From the NCBI GenBank assembly GCA_012719125.1, contig JAAYAY010000276.1, positions 1-43,265 on the forward strand: 43,265 bases of DNA. The letters run 5' to 3'. The notes beneath the pieces are model-generated. The model saw only the letters and a program-made list of their open reading frames with translations, made no database searches and had not been told where the DNA came from. The translations under genes and the position numbers were made by a program. Position 1 is the first letter of the stretch; the number at the start of each line of letters is the position of its first letter. This document shows, piece by piece, positions 32,042 to 40,948 of this stretch. This stretch comes from Planctomycetaceae bacterium. GTDB taxonomy: Bacteria > Planctomycetota > Planctomycetia > Pirellulales > Thermoguttaceae.

Positions 32042-33481
32042 ATGATTCCGCGACGATGGTTTTCTGTCACGCTTCTTCTCTGCGCAACGGCATGCACCGC
32101 CACGTTGGCTCGGCCCTGCCTCGCTGCCGACGCTAAGCGGCCCAACATTATCATGCTGCTCACCGACGATCAGCGGTGGGACACCCTCGGCTGCATGGGC
32201 AACAAGATCATCAAGACGCCGAACGTGGATCGGCTGGCCTCCCAGGGCGTCGTGTTCGACAACGTGTTCGTCACTACGTCGATCTGCATGACCAACCGGG
32301 CCTGCATCTTCACCGGCCAGTACGCCTCGCGGCACGGCGTGATCGATTTCAAAACCAGTTTCACGCCGGAACAGTTGGCCGAGACCTATCCCGGCCAGTT
32401 GAAGCAGGCGGGCTACTACACCGGCTTCATCGGCAAATGGGGCGTCGGCAATCCGCCCAAAGATTACTTCGACTACAACAAGGGCTGGCCGGGTCAGCAC
32501 CAGTACTTCCCCGACAAGAACAACCTCAGTATCCATCTGACTTCTCAGATGGGCGATCAGGCCATCGAATTCCTCGACGGAACGCCCGGCGACCGGCCCT
32601 TTCTGCTGGCCTTCAGCTTCAAGGCGCCCCACGTGCAAGACGGCGATCCGAATACGGCCATGAAGATCTTCACGCCGGAAATCCGCGCCCTCTACAAGGA
32701 ATTTCCCGGCGGTTTCCTCCACGATCCCAAGCTCGAACCGCTGTACCGCGACGTCGTGTTTCCCCCGCCGGCGCTTTCCGATCCGGCCTTCTTTGCGTCG
32801 TTGCCCACGTACTTTGAGCCGACTGAGACCCGCAAGCGCTGGGAGTGGCGATTCAGCACGCCGGAAATGTATCAGCGTTCGGTGAAGGCCTACTACAGCC
32901 TGATCACGGGCGTCGACAACGTGGTCGGCCGGATCATCAAGAAGTTGGAGGAGAAGGGCCAGTTCGACAACACCGTGATCCTCTACCACGGCGACAACGG
33001 CTTCTATCTGGGCGAGCGGGGTTTCGCGGGCAAGTGGTATGCTCACGAACCGTCGCTCCGCGTTCCGCTGGTCATCTACGACCCGCGGCTCCCGGCCGAT
33101 CAGAAGGGCACGCGGCGGGAACAGTTTGCCTTGAGCATCGACCTGGCCCCCACGATGCTCGACATGGCCGGCGTCGCCCGGCCCGGGCGAATGCAGGGCG
33201 AGAGCCTGGTGCCGATCCTTCGCGGCGAGACGCCCGAGTGGCGCGACGAATTCTTCTACGAGCACATGTTCGACAACCAAGGGATTCCCAAGAGTGTCGC
33301 GGTGCGAGGCCGGCAATTCAAGTACATTCGCTACCTGGTCGACGATCCGCGGAACGAAGAGTTTTTCGACTTCAAGAATGACCCCCAGGAAGCGAATAAC
33401 CTGGTAAACAATCCGGAATACGCCGATCTGCTCAAGGAAATGCGGGCCAAGTTGGCCGCGTGGCAGGCGCGGGTGAAATAG
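32042..33481 (+). CDS. Secreted sulfatase (family S1)
   Basis: This 479-aa protein has a signal peptide (SVTLLLCATACTATLARPCLA), then RPNIIMLLTDDQRWDTLG, the N-terminal sulfatase signature carrying metal-binding Asp residues. The formylglycine motif is C82-M-T-N-R86 within TTSICMTNRACIFTGQYASRHG. The cysteine and arginine are there, but Thr stands where Pro is usual. Later motifs YHGDNGFYLGERGFAGKW and PLVIYDPR are normal. The start ATG at 32042 has GGAAGGA upstream. Activity would need a formylglycine-generating enzyme, not in the window. The likely substrate class is sulfated glycans, by family only. Confidence 0.93.
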   Translation: MIPRRWFSVTLLLCATACTATLARPCLAADAKRPNIIMLLTDDQRWDTLGCMGNKIIKTPNVDRLASQGVVFDNVFVTTSICMTNRACIFTGQYASRHGVIDFKTSFTPEQLAETYPGQLKQAGYYTGFIGKWGVGNPPKDYFDYNKGWPGQHQYFPDKNNLSIHLTSQMGDQAIEFLDGTPGDRPFLLAFSFKAPHVQDGDPNTAMKIFTPEIRALYKEFPGGFLHDPKLEPLYRDVVFPPPALSDPAFFASLPTYFEPTETRKRWEWRFSTPEMYQRSVKAYYSLITGVDNVVGRIIKKLEEKGQFDNTVILYHGDNGFYLGERGFAGKWYAHEPSLRVPLVIYDPRLPADQKGTRREQFALSIDLAPTMLDMAGVARPGRMQGESLVPILRGETPEWRDEFFYEHMFDNQGIPKSVAVRGRQFKYIRYLVDDPRNEEFFDFKNDPQEANNLVNNPEYADLLKEMRAKLAAWQARVK

Positions 33482-33598
33482 CCCCGTAGCACGCGATGGT
33501 TTCGTCTCCCGCCTCCTCAGCACCGGCATGCCGGGAACGGCTTTTCCAGCTTGATTCCAGGCTTTCCTGAACCCGTGGGCAACCGAGAGAGGACAACC

Positions 33599-34414
33599 AT
33601 GCGAACGCTTCTGCTGTTTTCTGCTTCCATCTTCCTGGCATCGTGTGTATTTGCTGCTGAGGAAAGTGCCCCTCAAGGTGTCACCGTAACGCCCCAGGGC
33701 TTGCGGATCGTCAAGCCGGCGCCGCCAGAGCAGGACAAGCTGCGTGCCTTCAACTGGTCGCCCGGCACGTCGGTCTCGCTGCTTGTTTCCGCCCCGCAAG
33801 GGGGCCTGATCGCCGTCGACAGCGAGGCCAGCAAACTGACCATGTTCCTGGACGACAAACGAACGGATTTGCGCAAGGAAGAATCGGGGCAACAGGGCTT
33901 CGGACCGTCCTCGGGCTTCGGAATGATGCCTTCGATCAGCGACGACGGCAAGTATTGCAGCATCGACGTTGAAGCCCCGCGTGTGCCAACGGCCGGGGCC
34001 ACACGCGTGGCAGTGGCCGGGGAATTGGCACTTTCGGTGGCTTCGCAGAAGAAGGACTTCACCGCCGAGGGGGTTGCCCTCAAGAAGGGGACGAAAGTCA
34101 AGGCCGGCCAGATTCCTTTCACGATCACGGCCGTAGGAAAACCCGATTGGGGCGACGCCCCGCTGGCCGTCACTTTGGAAGCGAAGCAGGAACTGGATGC
34201 GGTGGCCGATATTCAGTTCTTCGATGCCTCCGGAACGAAGATCGAGTCCGAACGGAGTTCCGAGGGAAGCATGGGCTTTGGGGAAAAAGTCACCGTGACC
34301 CAGACGTACAACCTCGGGAAGAAGGTGGATTCCTGCGATATCACGGTCACGTATTGGGCCGACAGGAAGAAGCTGGTCGTGCCCTTCAAGTTGGTCCTTG
34401 GGCTGGGATTCTGA
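33599..34414 (+). CDS. Secreted hypothetical protein
   Basis: This 271-aa protein has a clear signal peptide (TLLLFSASIFLASCVFAAE) and a beta-rich body (LIAVDSEASKLTMFLDDKRTDL, ATRVAVAGELALSVAS, VTQTYNLGKKVDSCDITVTYWADRKKLVVPFKL). The signal region contains LASC, so a lipoprotein is possible, but cleavage before AEE looks at least as likely. I recognise no family. The start at 33599 follows GAGAGGA at good spacing. It is 117 bp after the sulfatase on the same strand and convergent with the membrane protein at 34574. Confidence 0.7.
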   Translation: MRTLLLFSASIFLASCVFAAEESAPQGVTVTPQGLRIVKPAPPEQDKLRAFNWSPGTSVSLLVSAPQGGLIAVDSEASKLTMFLDDKRTDLRKEESGQQGFGPSSGFGMMPSISDDGKYCSIDVEAPRVPTAGATRVAVAGELALSVASQKKDFTAEGVALKKGTKVKAGQIPFTITAVGKPDWGDAPLAVTLEAKQELDAVADIQFFDASGTKIESERSSEGSMGFGEKVTVTQTYNLGKKVDSCDITVTYWADRKKLVVPFKLVLGLGF

Positions 34415-34573
34415 TCGCTCGCGGCATGGCCTGCCTGTAACGATGCACCCGAATATGAACGGAACGCCCCGCCTGGCGGGCCGGCGCTCGCTTTGCGTAA
34501 TGGCGGCGATTGATGCTATGGGTGGTTGTTCGGCTCGTTCAGGTCGGTCGACGTGGTTCGCTCTGGGACCACC

Positions 34574-35164
34574 CTACATGCTGTCTCGCTGTCTTGTTCC
34601 AAACGCCCGCTCCTCGTCGATACGCTGGAGTTGAGTCTCGATCCAGTCCATGACACTGTTGTGTGTGGGGAAATGCCAGGCCAGAACGGCGATCATGGCA
34701 ATGGCGACGCAGACGGCAAACGTGGATTGGGTAATCAGGTACGCGATGATGGCAAAGGGCGTGGGGCCCTCGATGATCGCTACCGATACGATGGTCTTCG
34801 TGCAGTGTACACCGATCAGCTTGCCGGCATCTCCCGTACGTTCGATCATCTCGGCCACCTTCGGCTGATAGGGCCCCTGCGACACGTTCCAGTCACCGGC
34901 GGCGATCTTTCGCCGTGCCCGGGACACCATCAAGGTTGGCACCACGGCCGAGGCGATAATAGCGGCCGTCAGGAACGCGACGAGAACGAGGTTCATGATC
35001 TGCGCGAGCGTCTCATTCTCGCCCATATCAAGCCCGCCAGGATGAACCAGAACGGCGGCCATCACGAGGATTGGAACAGCCCCGGCGATGATCGCCGCGC
35101 CGACCACGATCTGCTCCTTCACAACCAGCGGCCCCAGTTCGTCTCGCCACGAAGAATCGGACAT
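34574..35164 (-). CDS. Four-helix membrane protein of unknown function
   Basis: This 196-aa protein has four hydrophobic segments (about residues 18-41, 55-80, 122-145 and 147-166). A charged cytosolic-type loop (SRARRKIAAGDW) lies between helices two and three, and the third segment carries the motif EGPTPFAIIAYLI, seen in small membrane proteins of unknown role. AGGAG lies 8 bp before the ATG, one of the better ribosome sites here. It is a lone minus-strand gene, divergent from the degenerate MoxR-like gene and convergent with the preceding hypothetical. Confidence 0.75.
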   Translation of the reverse strand: MSDSSWRDELGPLVVKEQIVVGAAIIAGAVPILVMAAVLVHPGGLDMGENETLAQIMNLVLVAFLTAAIIASAVVPTLMVSRARRKIAAGDWNVSQGPYQPKVAEMIERTGDAGKLIGVHCTKTIVSVAIIEGPTPFAIIAYLITQSTFAVCVAIAMIAVLAWHFPTHNSVMDWIETQLQRIDEERAFGTRQRDSM

Positions 35165-35295
35165 GACAGACTCCTGTTCCGAGATATGCAGGTGTTGCGT
35201 ATTTCACGAGTGTAGGCTTCTCTGATAGATGCGGCAATGACGCGGATTCGGCCTACGATGGAGGGGGTGATCCGCGGTTTCGGCAGGTTGCATGG

Positions 35296-36468
35296 ATGCC
35301 AGGTGACGTTCCCCGCAGCCGCAAATGGCTCTCTGACAGCGTCGTGCCGAAGAGCGGAACCTCCTTCCTTCCCCCCATCCGGTTCTGTACCATAGAACAA
35401 CTGCCTGAAGCGATTCCTGATCTTGGGATATCCGCCGTGACTCCAGATGAATCACTCGACCCGACGACCGCGGCCGCCCAGTGCCGCCAGTTGTTCGATG
35501 AATTCCGCACGGAATTGGCGAAGAAACTTGTGCTGCCGCCGGAAATCGTGGAGCCGTCGCTGATTGGCTTCCTGGCCGGCGGCCATCTGCTGCTGGAAGG
35601 TCATCCCGGCCTGGGGAAACGGTCGCTGGCCGGTGCCATGGCCCAATTGGCCGGCCTTTCCTTCTCGGCCGTAACCTGTACACCCGATATGGAACCGGCG
35701 GATCTGACGGCGTCGGAACAACTGCGCGACAACAGGCCCATTGGCAAACAGGGCTACCAGTCCCGTCCCGGCCCGCTGTCCGCCAATGTGGCCTACGTGG
35801 AGGACCTTCATCTCGCGCCGCCGAGAAGTCGGGCTCCCCTGGTCGATTCCATGCGGCGTCCGCAGATCGGGCACGCCGGCGATGCCTGGGATCTCTCTTC
35901 ACCCTTTGCATTGATCGCCTCGATCGCTCCCGAGTTGGACGATATGGAACTGGCCCTGGATGCGTCCGTGACGGATCGTTTCCTGCTGCAGGTATCGTTC
36001 GCCTACCCGAGCGAGGGCGACGAGTGGGAGATCGGCCGGCGAGCCGGGTCGACTGCCGGCCCGCCTCAGGAACCGTTGATGTCGGCCCGACAGTTGGCGG
36101 AACTCCAGGCAGCGGTGGCCCACGTGGAAATGCCCGATGAGGTGCTCGGCTATGCCTGGGCCCTGGCGCGAGCCACACGACCCGGCAATGAACTGGCGCC
36201 CGATTTCGTGGAAACGTGGATCCACCTGGGGATCAGTCCACAGGGGCTGATTGCGTTGGTGTCGGCCGCCAAAGCTCGGGCGCTGTTGCGAGGACGGGAC
36301 CGCTGTACGCGGCGCGACGTTCACGAAGTGGCACCGTCCGTGTTTCAGCATCGCCTGCGCGGGAATGAAGAAGCCCGGGCGGCCGGGTTGACCGTCGACC
36401 GGCTCATTCGGATGCTGCTCGAGCGGATTTCGCTGGACGGGGATTACCGGCCGGAGCAAGCCCTCTGA
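35296..36468 (+). CDS. MoxR-like AAA protein with altered Walker motifs
   Basis: This protein is 390 aa from 35296, or 343 aa if translation starts at the in-frame GTG at 35437. The first ~50 residues show no family similarity, so the GTG is a serious alternative. The rest aligns with MoxR from end to end. However, Walker A is GHPGLGKRS (residues 102-110) with Arg instead of Thr/Ser after Lys. Walker B is VAYVEDLHLAPP, in which the catalytic Asp-Glu is reversed to E169-D170. The sensor region FALIASIAPELDDM replaces [17 protein letters not shown] hydrolysis is therefore doubtful. No DUF58 or VWA gene is adjacent. The next gene, a large secreted glycoside-hydrolase-like protein, begins 59 bp later. 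Confidence 0.75.
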   Translation: MPGDVPRSRKWLSDSVVPKSGTSFLPPIRFCTIEQLPEAIPDLGISAVTPDESLDPTTAAAQCRQLFDEFRTELAKKLVLPPEIVEPSLIGFLAGGHLLLEGHPGLGKRSLAGAMAQLAGLSFSAVTCTPDMEPADLTASEQLRDNRPIGKQGYQSRPGPLSANVAYVEDLHLAPPRSRAPLVDSMRRPQIGHAGDAWDLSSPFALIASIAPELDDMELALDASVTDRFLLQVSFAYPSEGDEWEIGRRAGSTAGPPQEPLMSARQLAELQAAVAHVEMPDEVLGYAWALARATRPGNELAPDFVETWIHLGISPQGLIALVSAAKARALLRGRDRCTRRDVHEVAPSVFQHRLRGNEEARAAGLTVDRLIRMLLERISLDGDYRPEQAL

Positions 36469-36527
36469 GTTTCGCTCGACAGACGGACATAACAGGACTA
36501 CCAGTCAGATCTTCCGGGAGAGAACCG

Positions 36528-39299
36528 ATGCGACTCCACGTCATGATTCTGTTGGCAATGCTCGTTGCGATACCCGGCAAGACCGGGACCGCCGACGATT
36601 CGCGTCCCATGTGCCGAATCGTTGTTTCCGCCAAGGCCGGTCAGCCGGAACGGATCGCGGCCGAGGAGTTGGCCGGCTACTTGGGCCGGTTGTATCCGCA
36701 GACCCGGTTTGAGATCGGCAGCGGCAGAGCTGCGGACGGCCCGATCGTCTATCTCGGAACGCCCCAATCGGTTCCTCAATCCGTGAATTCTCTCGCAGAG
36801 GGCGACCTTGCCGGGCCGGGCAGCTACGCGGTTCGCTCGTCCGTAATCGACGGACGCAAGTGCGGCCTGATCCTCGGTGCCGATCCGCCCGGGGTGGCAG
36901 GCGGCGTTTATGGTCTGCTGCGCCACCTTGGCTGCGGGTTCTATCTCAGCTTCGACACGCTGCCCGAGTCGAAGACCGAACCGTTTTCTTTCGACGCGTG
37001 GAATCTCTCTGATCGCCCGCTGGTCCCCACGCGGATGGTGTTCAACTGGCACAATTTCCTTAGCGGCTGTTCCACCTGGAACCTGGAGCACTGGCAGAAG
37101 TGGATCGTGCAATCGCAGAAGATGGGCTACAACGCCGTCATGGTCCACGCCTACGGAAACAATCCGATGGCCGGCTTCCGGTTCATGGACATGCAGAAGC
37201 CGGTGGGCTATCTGAGTTCGACCCGCGTTGGGCGCGACTGGTCGACGAACCACGTGAACGACGTGCGGCGATTATACGGCGGCGGGATCTTCAACGAGCC
37301 CGTGTTCGGAGCAGACGCCGCGATTGAAGATACCGACCTCGAGCGTACCCAGGCGGCCCAGCGGCTCATGGCCGGCACGTTCACTTGTGCAGAGGAGCGC
37401 GGCGTCCAGATCTACTTCGCCGTTGATGTCGACACCACCTCGGCCAACCCCCAGGAATTGATTCTCGCGATTCCCGACCAGGCCCGATTCGAGATCGACG
37501 TTGCCAACATGGCCTGGATGGGTCAGGAAGCCGGCAAGGCCTGGCTGGTGAATCCCGATACGCCGGAAGGATACGCCTTCTACAAAGCCCAGGTCGAGGA
37601 ACTGCTTCGGGTCTATCCGCAGATCGACTGCCTGGTGGTCTGGCATCGGAAAGGCGGCACGCCGTGGATGGAATTCAAGGCCGAGAACATGCCGGAAGCC
37701 TGGCAAGAGGAGTACGCGGCCGAGATCAAGCAGACTCCCGAAGCGAACGATCTGTGGCATTCCGTGCACATGTTCGCCCAGGCCAAGATCGTTCGCGCCT
37801 TCAGCCGGGCAGTGGCCGAATTGGGCCGGAACGACATCCGGCTGGCCTTCGGCTCCTGGGATTTCGACTTCCTGCCCGCCGCCGATCGCTTCCTCCCGAA
37901 GGACGTTGCTCTGATCCCGCTGGATTGGCTGGTGCTGCGCGATACCTCGATCTTCGACACGCCCGAGCGACGTGCCGAAGTGGCCAAAGTGGCCGCTCAT
38001 CGCAACGTGATCCCCGTCGCCTGGGCCCATCACGACGACGGAAATTATGTGGGCCGGCCCTACACGCCCTACTCCAACTTCTATGACCTTCTGACCGAAA
38101 TGAAGTGCCAGACGGCTGGCTACGGCATCATTCACTGGACCACCAAGCCGCTCGATCTCTACTTCACCAGCCTGGTCGACCAGGTGTGGGCAAACAGCAA
38201 GAACGAACCGCTGGAAGAAACCTGCCGGAAGATGGCAGCCGACCTGGTTGGCGCCAACCAAGCCAAGGCCTTCGGCGACTACCTGGTTGCCTGGGTGACG
38301 ACGATGCCCAAGATCGGCCGCGAAACCAGCGACTTCTTCGTCGACCACGAGTTGGGGAACCTGGCCGAGATGGAGGCGGAACAGCGTGCTCGATTGGAGA
38401 AGCTCGCTGCCCTGGATCGCGAGCAGACGGACAAGCACGGGCGCGAGTGGCTCAATTACTTCGCCGGCTTGGAGGAATATGTCCTCGGCATCTACCGCAC
38501 GGAGGACGCCTTCAACCGGGCCAAGAAGCAGTATGCCGCCGGTGACCTCGACGCAGCCCGAGCCACCATGGCCGCCTGCCGTCCCGAGGAGGTTATTGAG
38601 CAGTATGCCAAGTTCTCCCGGTACGGCGGCCTGACTCGCGGCGAAGAAGGGCTCGTCGTCTCCATGAACACCCGCTGGCTGCCGCACTATATTCGCTTCC
38701 GCCAGGCCCTCGGCCTCGAGGCGGTTCGCTACAACCTGGCGCCGACGTCGCACGACCTGCTGGCGCAGAGCCGGGGTGTGTTCACATTCTATTTCGGCCC
38801 GGACCGAAGCATCTGGCAGTGCTTCGGAACAGAAGAGACGGGCGCCGAGACCTTCTCGCTGTCCCCGGATGCCAAAGTCGACGATCTCGGTCAGAACAAC
38901 ACCACGTTTCAGGAGGTCTGCCGTACTGGTATCGAAAGCAACAAACCGATCGCGCTCGCGATTCGTCCCATCTTGGCCCGGGGAAGCCGAAAGGAACTCA
39001 AACCGATGCCGGTGCCGGTCGGGAAGTACAACCTCACCCTGTTGATGCTCGAACCGGCCGCATCTTCCCCAGGAGAACGCGTCTTCGACATAACGGTAAC
39101 TGCCAGCGGTCAAGAAAATGCCGATCTCAGAAAGACCGACCGCGTGGATGTCTATCGGCAGGCCGGTGGGGCGAAGCGAGTCCTTGCCGTTGCCTATCCG
39201 ATCGAACTGAAGGCCGCGGGCGAAATCAAGGTCGAACTCATGCCCGTCCAAGGCAAGGCCCTGATCTGTGGAGCGGTGTTGGAACCCGTTGGGAAGTGA
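36528..39299 (+). CDS. Large secreted glycoside-hydrolase-like protein
   Basis: This 923-aa protein has a signal peptide (MILLAMLVAIPGKTGTA). Residues ~30-140 resemble the N-terminal (GH20b-like) domain found in alpha-glucuronidases and beta-hexosaminidases (ERIAAEELAGYLGRLYPQTRFEIG, LGADPPGVAGGVYGLLRHLG). A likely TIM-barrel region follows (about 165-560, e.g. SQKMGYNAVMVHAYGNNPM, LVVWHRKGGTPWMEF, TAGYGIIHWTTKPLDLYF), then a helical region and a C-terminal malectin-like module ending LICGAVLEP. The acid/base pair could not be assigned. The start has GGGAGAG upstream. Role: probably an exo-acting glycosidase on a plant- or algal-type polysaccharide (inference). The URO-D-like gene begins 15 bp later. 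Confidence 0.72.
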   Translation: MRLHVMILLAMLVAIPGKTGTADDSRPMCRIVVSAKAGQPERIAAEELAGYLGRLYPQTRFEIGSGRAADGPIVYLGTPQSVPQSVNSLAEGDLAGPGSYAVRSSVIDGRKCGLILGADPPGVAGGVYGLLRHLGCGFYLSFDTLPESKTEPFSFDAWNLSDRPLVPTRMVFNWHNFLSGCSTWNLEHWQKWIVQSQKMGYNAVMVHAYGNNPMAGFRFMDMQKPVGYLSSTRVGRDWSTNHVNDVRRLYGGGIFNEPVFGADAAIEDTDLERTQAAQRLMAGTFTCAEERGVQIYFAVDVDTTSANPQELILAIPDQARFEIDVANMAWMGQEAGKAWLVNPDTPEGYAFYKAQVEELLRVYPQIDCLVVWHRKGGTPWMEFKAENMPEAWQEEYAAEIKQTPEANDLWHSVHMFAQAKIVRAFSRAVAELGRNDIRLAFGSWDFDFLPAADRFLPKDVALIPLDWLVLRDTSIFDTPERRAEVAKVAAHRNVIPVAWAHHDDGNYVGRPYTPYSNFYDLLTEMKCQTAGYGIIHWTTKPLDLYFTSLVDQVWANSKNEPLEETCRKMAADLVGANQAKAFGDYLVAWVTTMPKIGRETSDFFVDHELGNLAEMEAEQRARLEKLAALDREQTDKHGREWLNYFAGLEEYVLGIYRTEDAFNRAKKQYAAGDLDAARATMAACRPEEVIEQYAKFSRYGGLTRGEEGLVVSMNTRWLPHYIRFRQALGLEAVRYNLAPTSHDLLAQSRGVFTFYFGPDRSIWQCFGTEETGAETFSLSPDAKVDDLGQNNTTFQEVCRTGIESNKPIALAIRPILARGSRKELKPMPVPVGKYNLTLLMLEPAASSPGERVFDITVTASGQENADLRKTDRVDVYRQAGGAKRVLAVAYPIELKAAGEIKVELMPVQGKALICGAVLEPVGK

Positions 39300-39314
39300 T
39301 AGGAGGTCACGAGA

Positions 39315-40436
39315 ATGAAGTGGCGACGTGAACAGTACCTCGACCTGATGACCTTTGGCCACGCCCCGCGTCCCATGTTCAGCGAACTGTTTGGCCCGCT
39401 GATCGGCCTGGCCGAAGAGTGGCGTGCCCAGGGGGCCACTGAAGACGAAATCGCCATGACCGGCTTCGATTGGGACTACGTGCCGTTCGTCGATTGCGGC
39501 GGCATCTGCGGTCCGTTCAATGTGCCTGACTCAGTCGTGTTGGAAGAAACCGACGCGTACCGGATCGAGCGCGACTACCTGGGACGCACGGTCAAGCTGT
39601 GCAAAGGGACGGCCACCATTCCCCTGCCGCTCGATTTTCCGGTCAAGACGATGGACGACTGGCAGAAGATCCGGCCGCTCTACGCATTCTGCGAGGAGCG
39701 GATCGACCCGGGCGCCGTCCAGCGTGCCCGGGCGGCACAGGCCGAAGGTGCGATCGTCCGCTGCGAGATTCCCGGCGGCTGGGATACGGCCCGGGAACTG
39801 ATGGGGGAGGAAGCGGCTTGCCTGGCCTACTACACGCAACCCGATCTGATGCACAGCATTCTCGAAACGCTCCGCGATACCAGCACCAGAGTCCTGGAAC
39901 GCGTAGCTGAGAAGGTGACCATCGACCAACTCTACGCCCACGAAGACATGGCCGGTAAGAGCGGCCCGCTCATCGGACCGCAGCAGGTCACGCAGTTCGT
40001 CGCTCCCTACTACCGGGCCTGCTGGGAATTGGTCTCCAGTCGCGGCACGCGCCTCTTCAATCAGGACAGCGACGGCAACATGACGGCCGTTATCAACGCC
40101 TTCCTCGATTGCGGCGTCAACGTCATGCACCCTTTCGAGCCGGCCGCCGGAATGGATATTGTGGCCGTCCGCAAGCGATATGGAAATCGGCTGGCCGTTC
40201 TTGGCGGAATCGACAAGCACGTGCTCCGCCGGTCCAAGGCGGAGATCGACCGGGAGCTGGAATACAAGATGCAGCCGCTGATGCGGGCCGGCGGAACCGT
40301 ATTCGGGCTCGATCATCGAATCCCCAACGGCACGCCGCTGGAGAACTACCGCTACTATGTCGAGCGCGGCAGGGAAATCCTCGGCCTGCCGCCTCGCGAT
40401 CCCGCTGCACGCGGGTGGGGTCGGATGGCGCTGTAA
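39315..40436 (+). CDS. Uroporphyrinogen decarboxylase (URO-D) family protein
   Basis: This 373-aa soluble protein has the URO-D/corrinoid methyltransferase fold (VRCEIPGGWDTARELMG, HEDMAGKSGPLIGPQQVTQFVAPYY, GVNVMHPFEPAAGMD, LAVLGGIDKHVL). It is not a heme-pathway HemE, because the N-terminal catalytic signature is absent. Zinc-dependent methyltransferases of this family carry an H-x-C motif in the strand that here reads LFNQDSDGNM, so that metal site is also missing. It has the strongest ribosome site in the window (TAGGAGGT) and starts 15 bp after the glycoside-hydrolase-like gene, indicating one operon. The reaction is unknown. Confidence 0.88.
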   Translation: MKWRREQYLDLMTFGHAPRPMFSELFGPLIGLAEEWRAQGATEDEIAMTGFDWDYVPFVDCGGICGPFNVPDSVVLEETDAYRIERDYLGRTVKLCKGTATIPLPLDFPVKTMDDWQKIRPLYAFCEERIDPGAVQRARAAQAEGAIVRCEIPGGWDTARELMGEEAACLAYYTQPDLMHSILETLRDTSTRVLERVAEKVTIDQLYAHEDMAGKSGPLIGPQQVTQFVAPYYRACWELVSSRGTRLFNQDSDGNMTAVINAFLDCGVNVMHPFEPAAGMDIVAVRKRYGNRLAVLGGIDKHVLRRSKAEIDRELEYKMQPLMRAGGTVFGLDHRIPNGTPLENYRYYVERGREILGLPPRDPAARGWGRMAL

Positions 40437-40440
40437 GGGC

Positions 40441-40456
40441 GTTGGACGAGTCCAAC
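40441..40456 (+). terminator. Hairpin after URO-D-family gene
   Basis: GTTGGACGAGTCCAAC is a perfect palindrome starting 5 bp after the stop codon. As RNA it forms a 6-bp stem closing a CGAG loop, the same loop as the hairpin at 31900. No T-run follows. Confidence 0.5.
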
Positions 40457-40699
40457 TCGGCGATGAATAGCTCGGACAGGCCGGATCTCCCAGCGGGCCG
40501 CCACAGCTTCGCCCCTTCATGCGGGGGATAGTCATTCGCCTATGCTCAGATAGACTATGGTTAGCTGTCTCCTCCCCCCGCGGACGCTGACAACAAACGC
40601 AATCGCATTTGAGCGACCGAGGGCGAGACATGCCGGCCGTATTCGGCAATCCCGGGAGCCGGATGCGGCCTATTTTTTCTTGGCACATGCTTCCCCAAA

Positions 40700-40891
40700 C
40701 GCGGCCTCTCGCTGCAACCAAATCCGAGATACGAAATACGAAATCTCAAACAAATTCAAAGCGTGAAATCCAAGTGTTTCAAATCAGACGGACAGGCTCA
40801 CGCCGACACGCACGCACCGTTTCTGTTTTGAGCCTTTGACATTCAGGTTTTGGATTTGTTTCGGATTTCGTGCTTCGGATTTCGAATTTCA
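40700..40891. repeat. Intergenic palindromic repeat, copy B
   Basis: Left arm 40720-40761 (AAATCCGAGATACGAAATAC...) and right arm 40841-40889 (...GGATTTCGAATTT) are imperfect inverted repeats. The centre shares GCCGACACGCACG and GAGCCTTTGA with copy A at 7200-7402, in the same orientation. The similarity ends near 40700 on the left and about 40891 on the right. It lies in the gene-free interval downstream of the LamG-BNR gene. Confidence 0.8.
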
Positions 40892-40948
40892 AAGGCTCGC
40901 GCCTGTCATGACTGAAGACTCTGAACGCCAGGCGCACGTCCCTGTCGT

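Larger units (their letters stand above)
40437..40948. other. Gene-free 512-bp interval
   Basis: No convincing gene was found here. Short open frames have no family similarity. The interval holds a small hairpin at 40441-40456, the second full copy of the palindromic repeat (40700-40891) and its right flank (ATGACTGAAGACTCT, 40908-40922). It separates convergent genes (URO-D-like, plus; LamG-BNR, minus). Confidence 0.7.

Noticed and set aside
32018-33892. 624-aa open frame on the minus strand
   Set aside because: It is antisense to the sulfatase gene and runs across an intergenic region, with no family similarity.
34520-34574. GGGTGGT/ACCACCC pairing between convergent genes
   Set aside because: A 7-bp stem with a 41-nt loop and no T-run is too weak to call a terminator.
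37272-39362. 696-aa open frame on the minus strand
   Set aside because: It is antisense to the glycoside-hydrolase-like gene, with no domain or signal, and is a GC-bias shadow.
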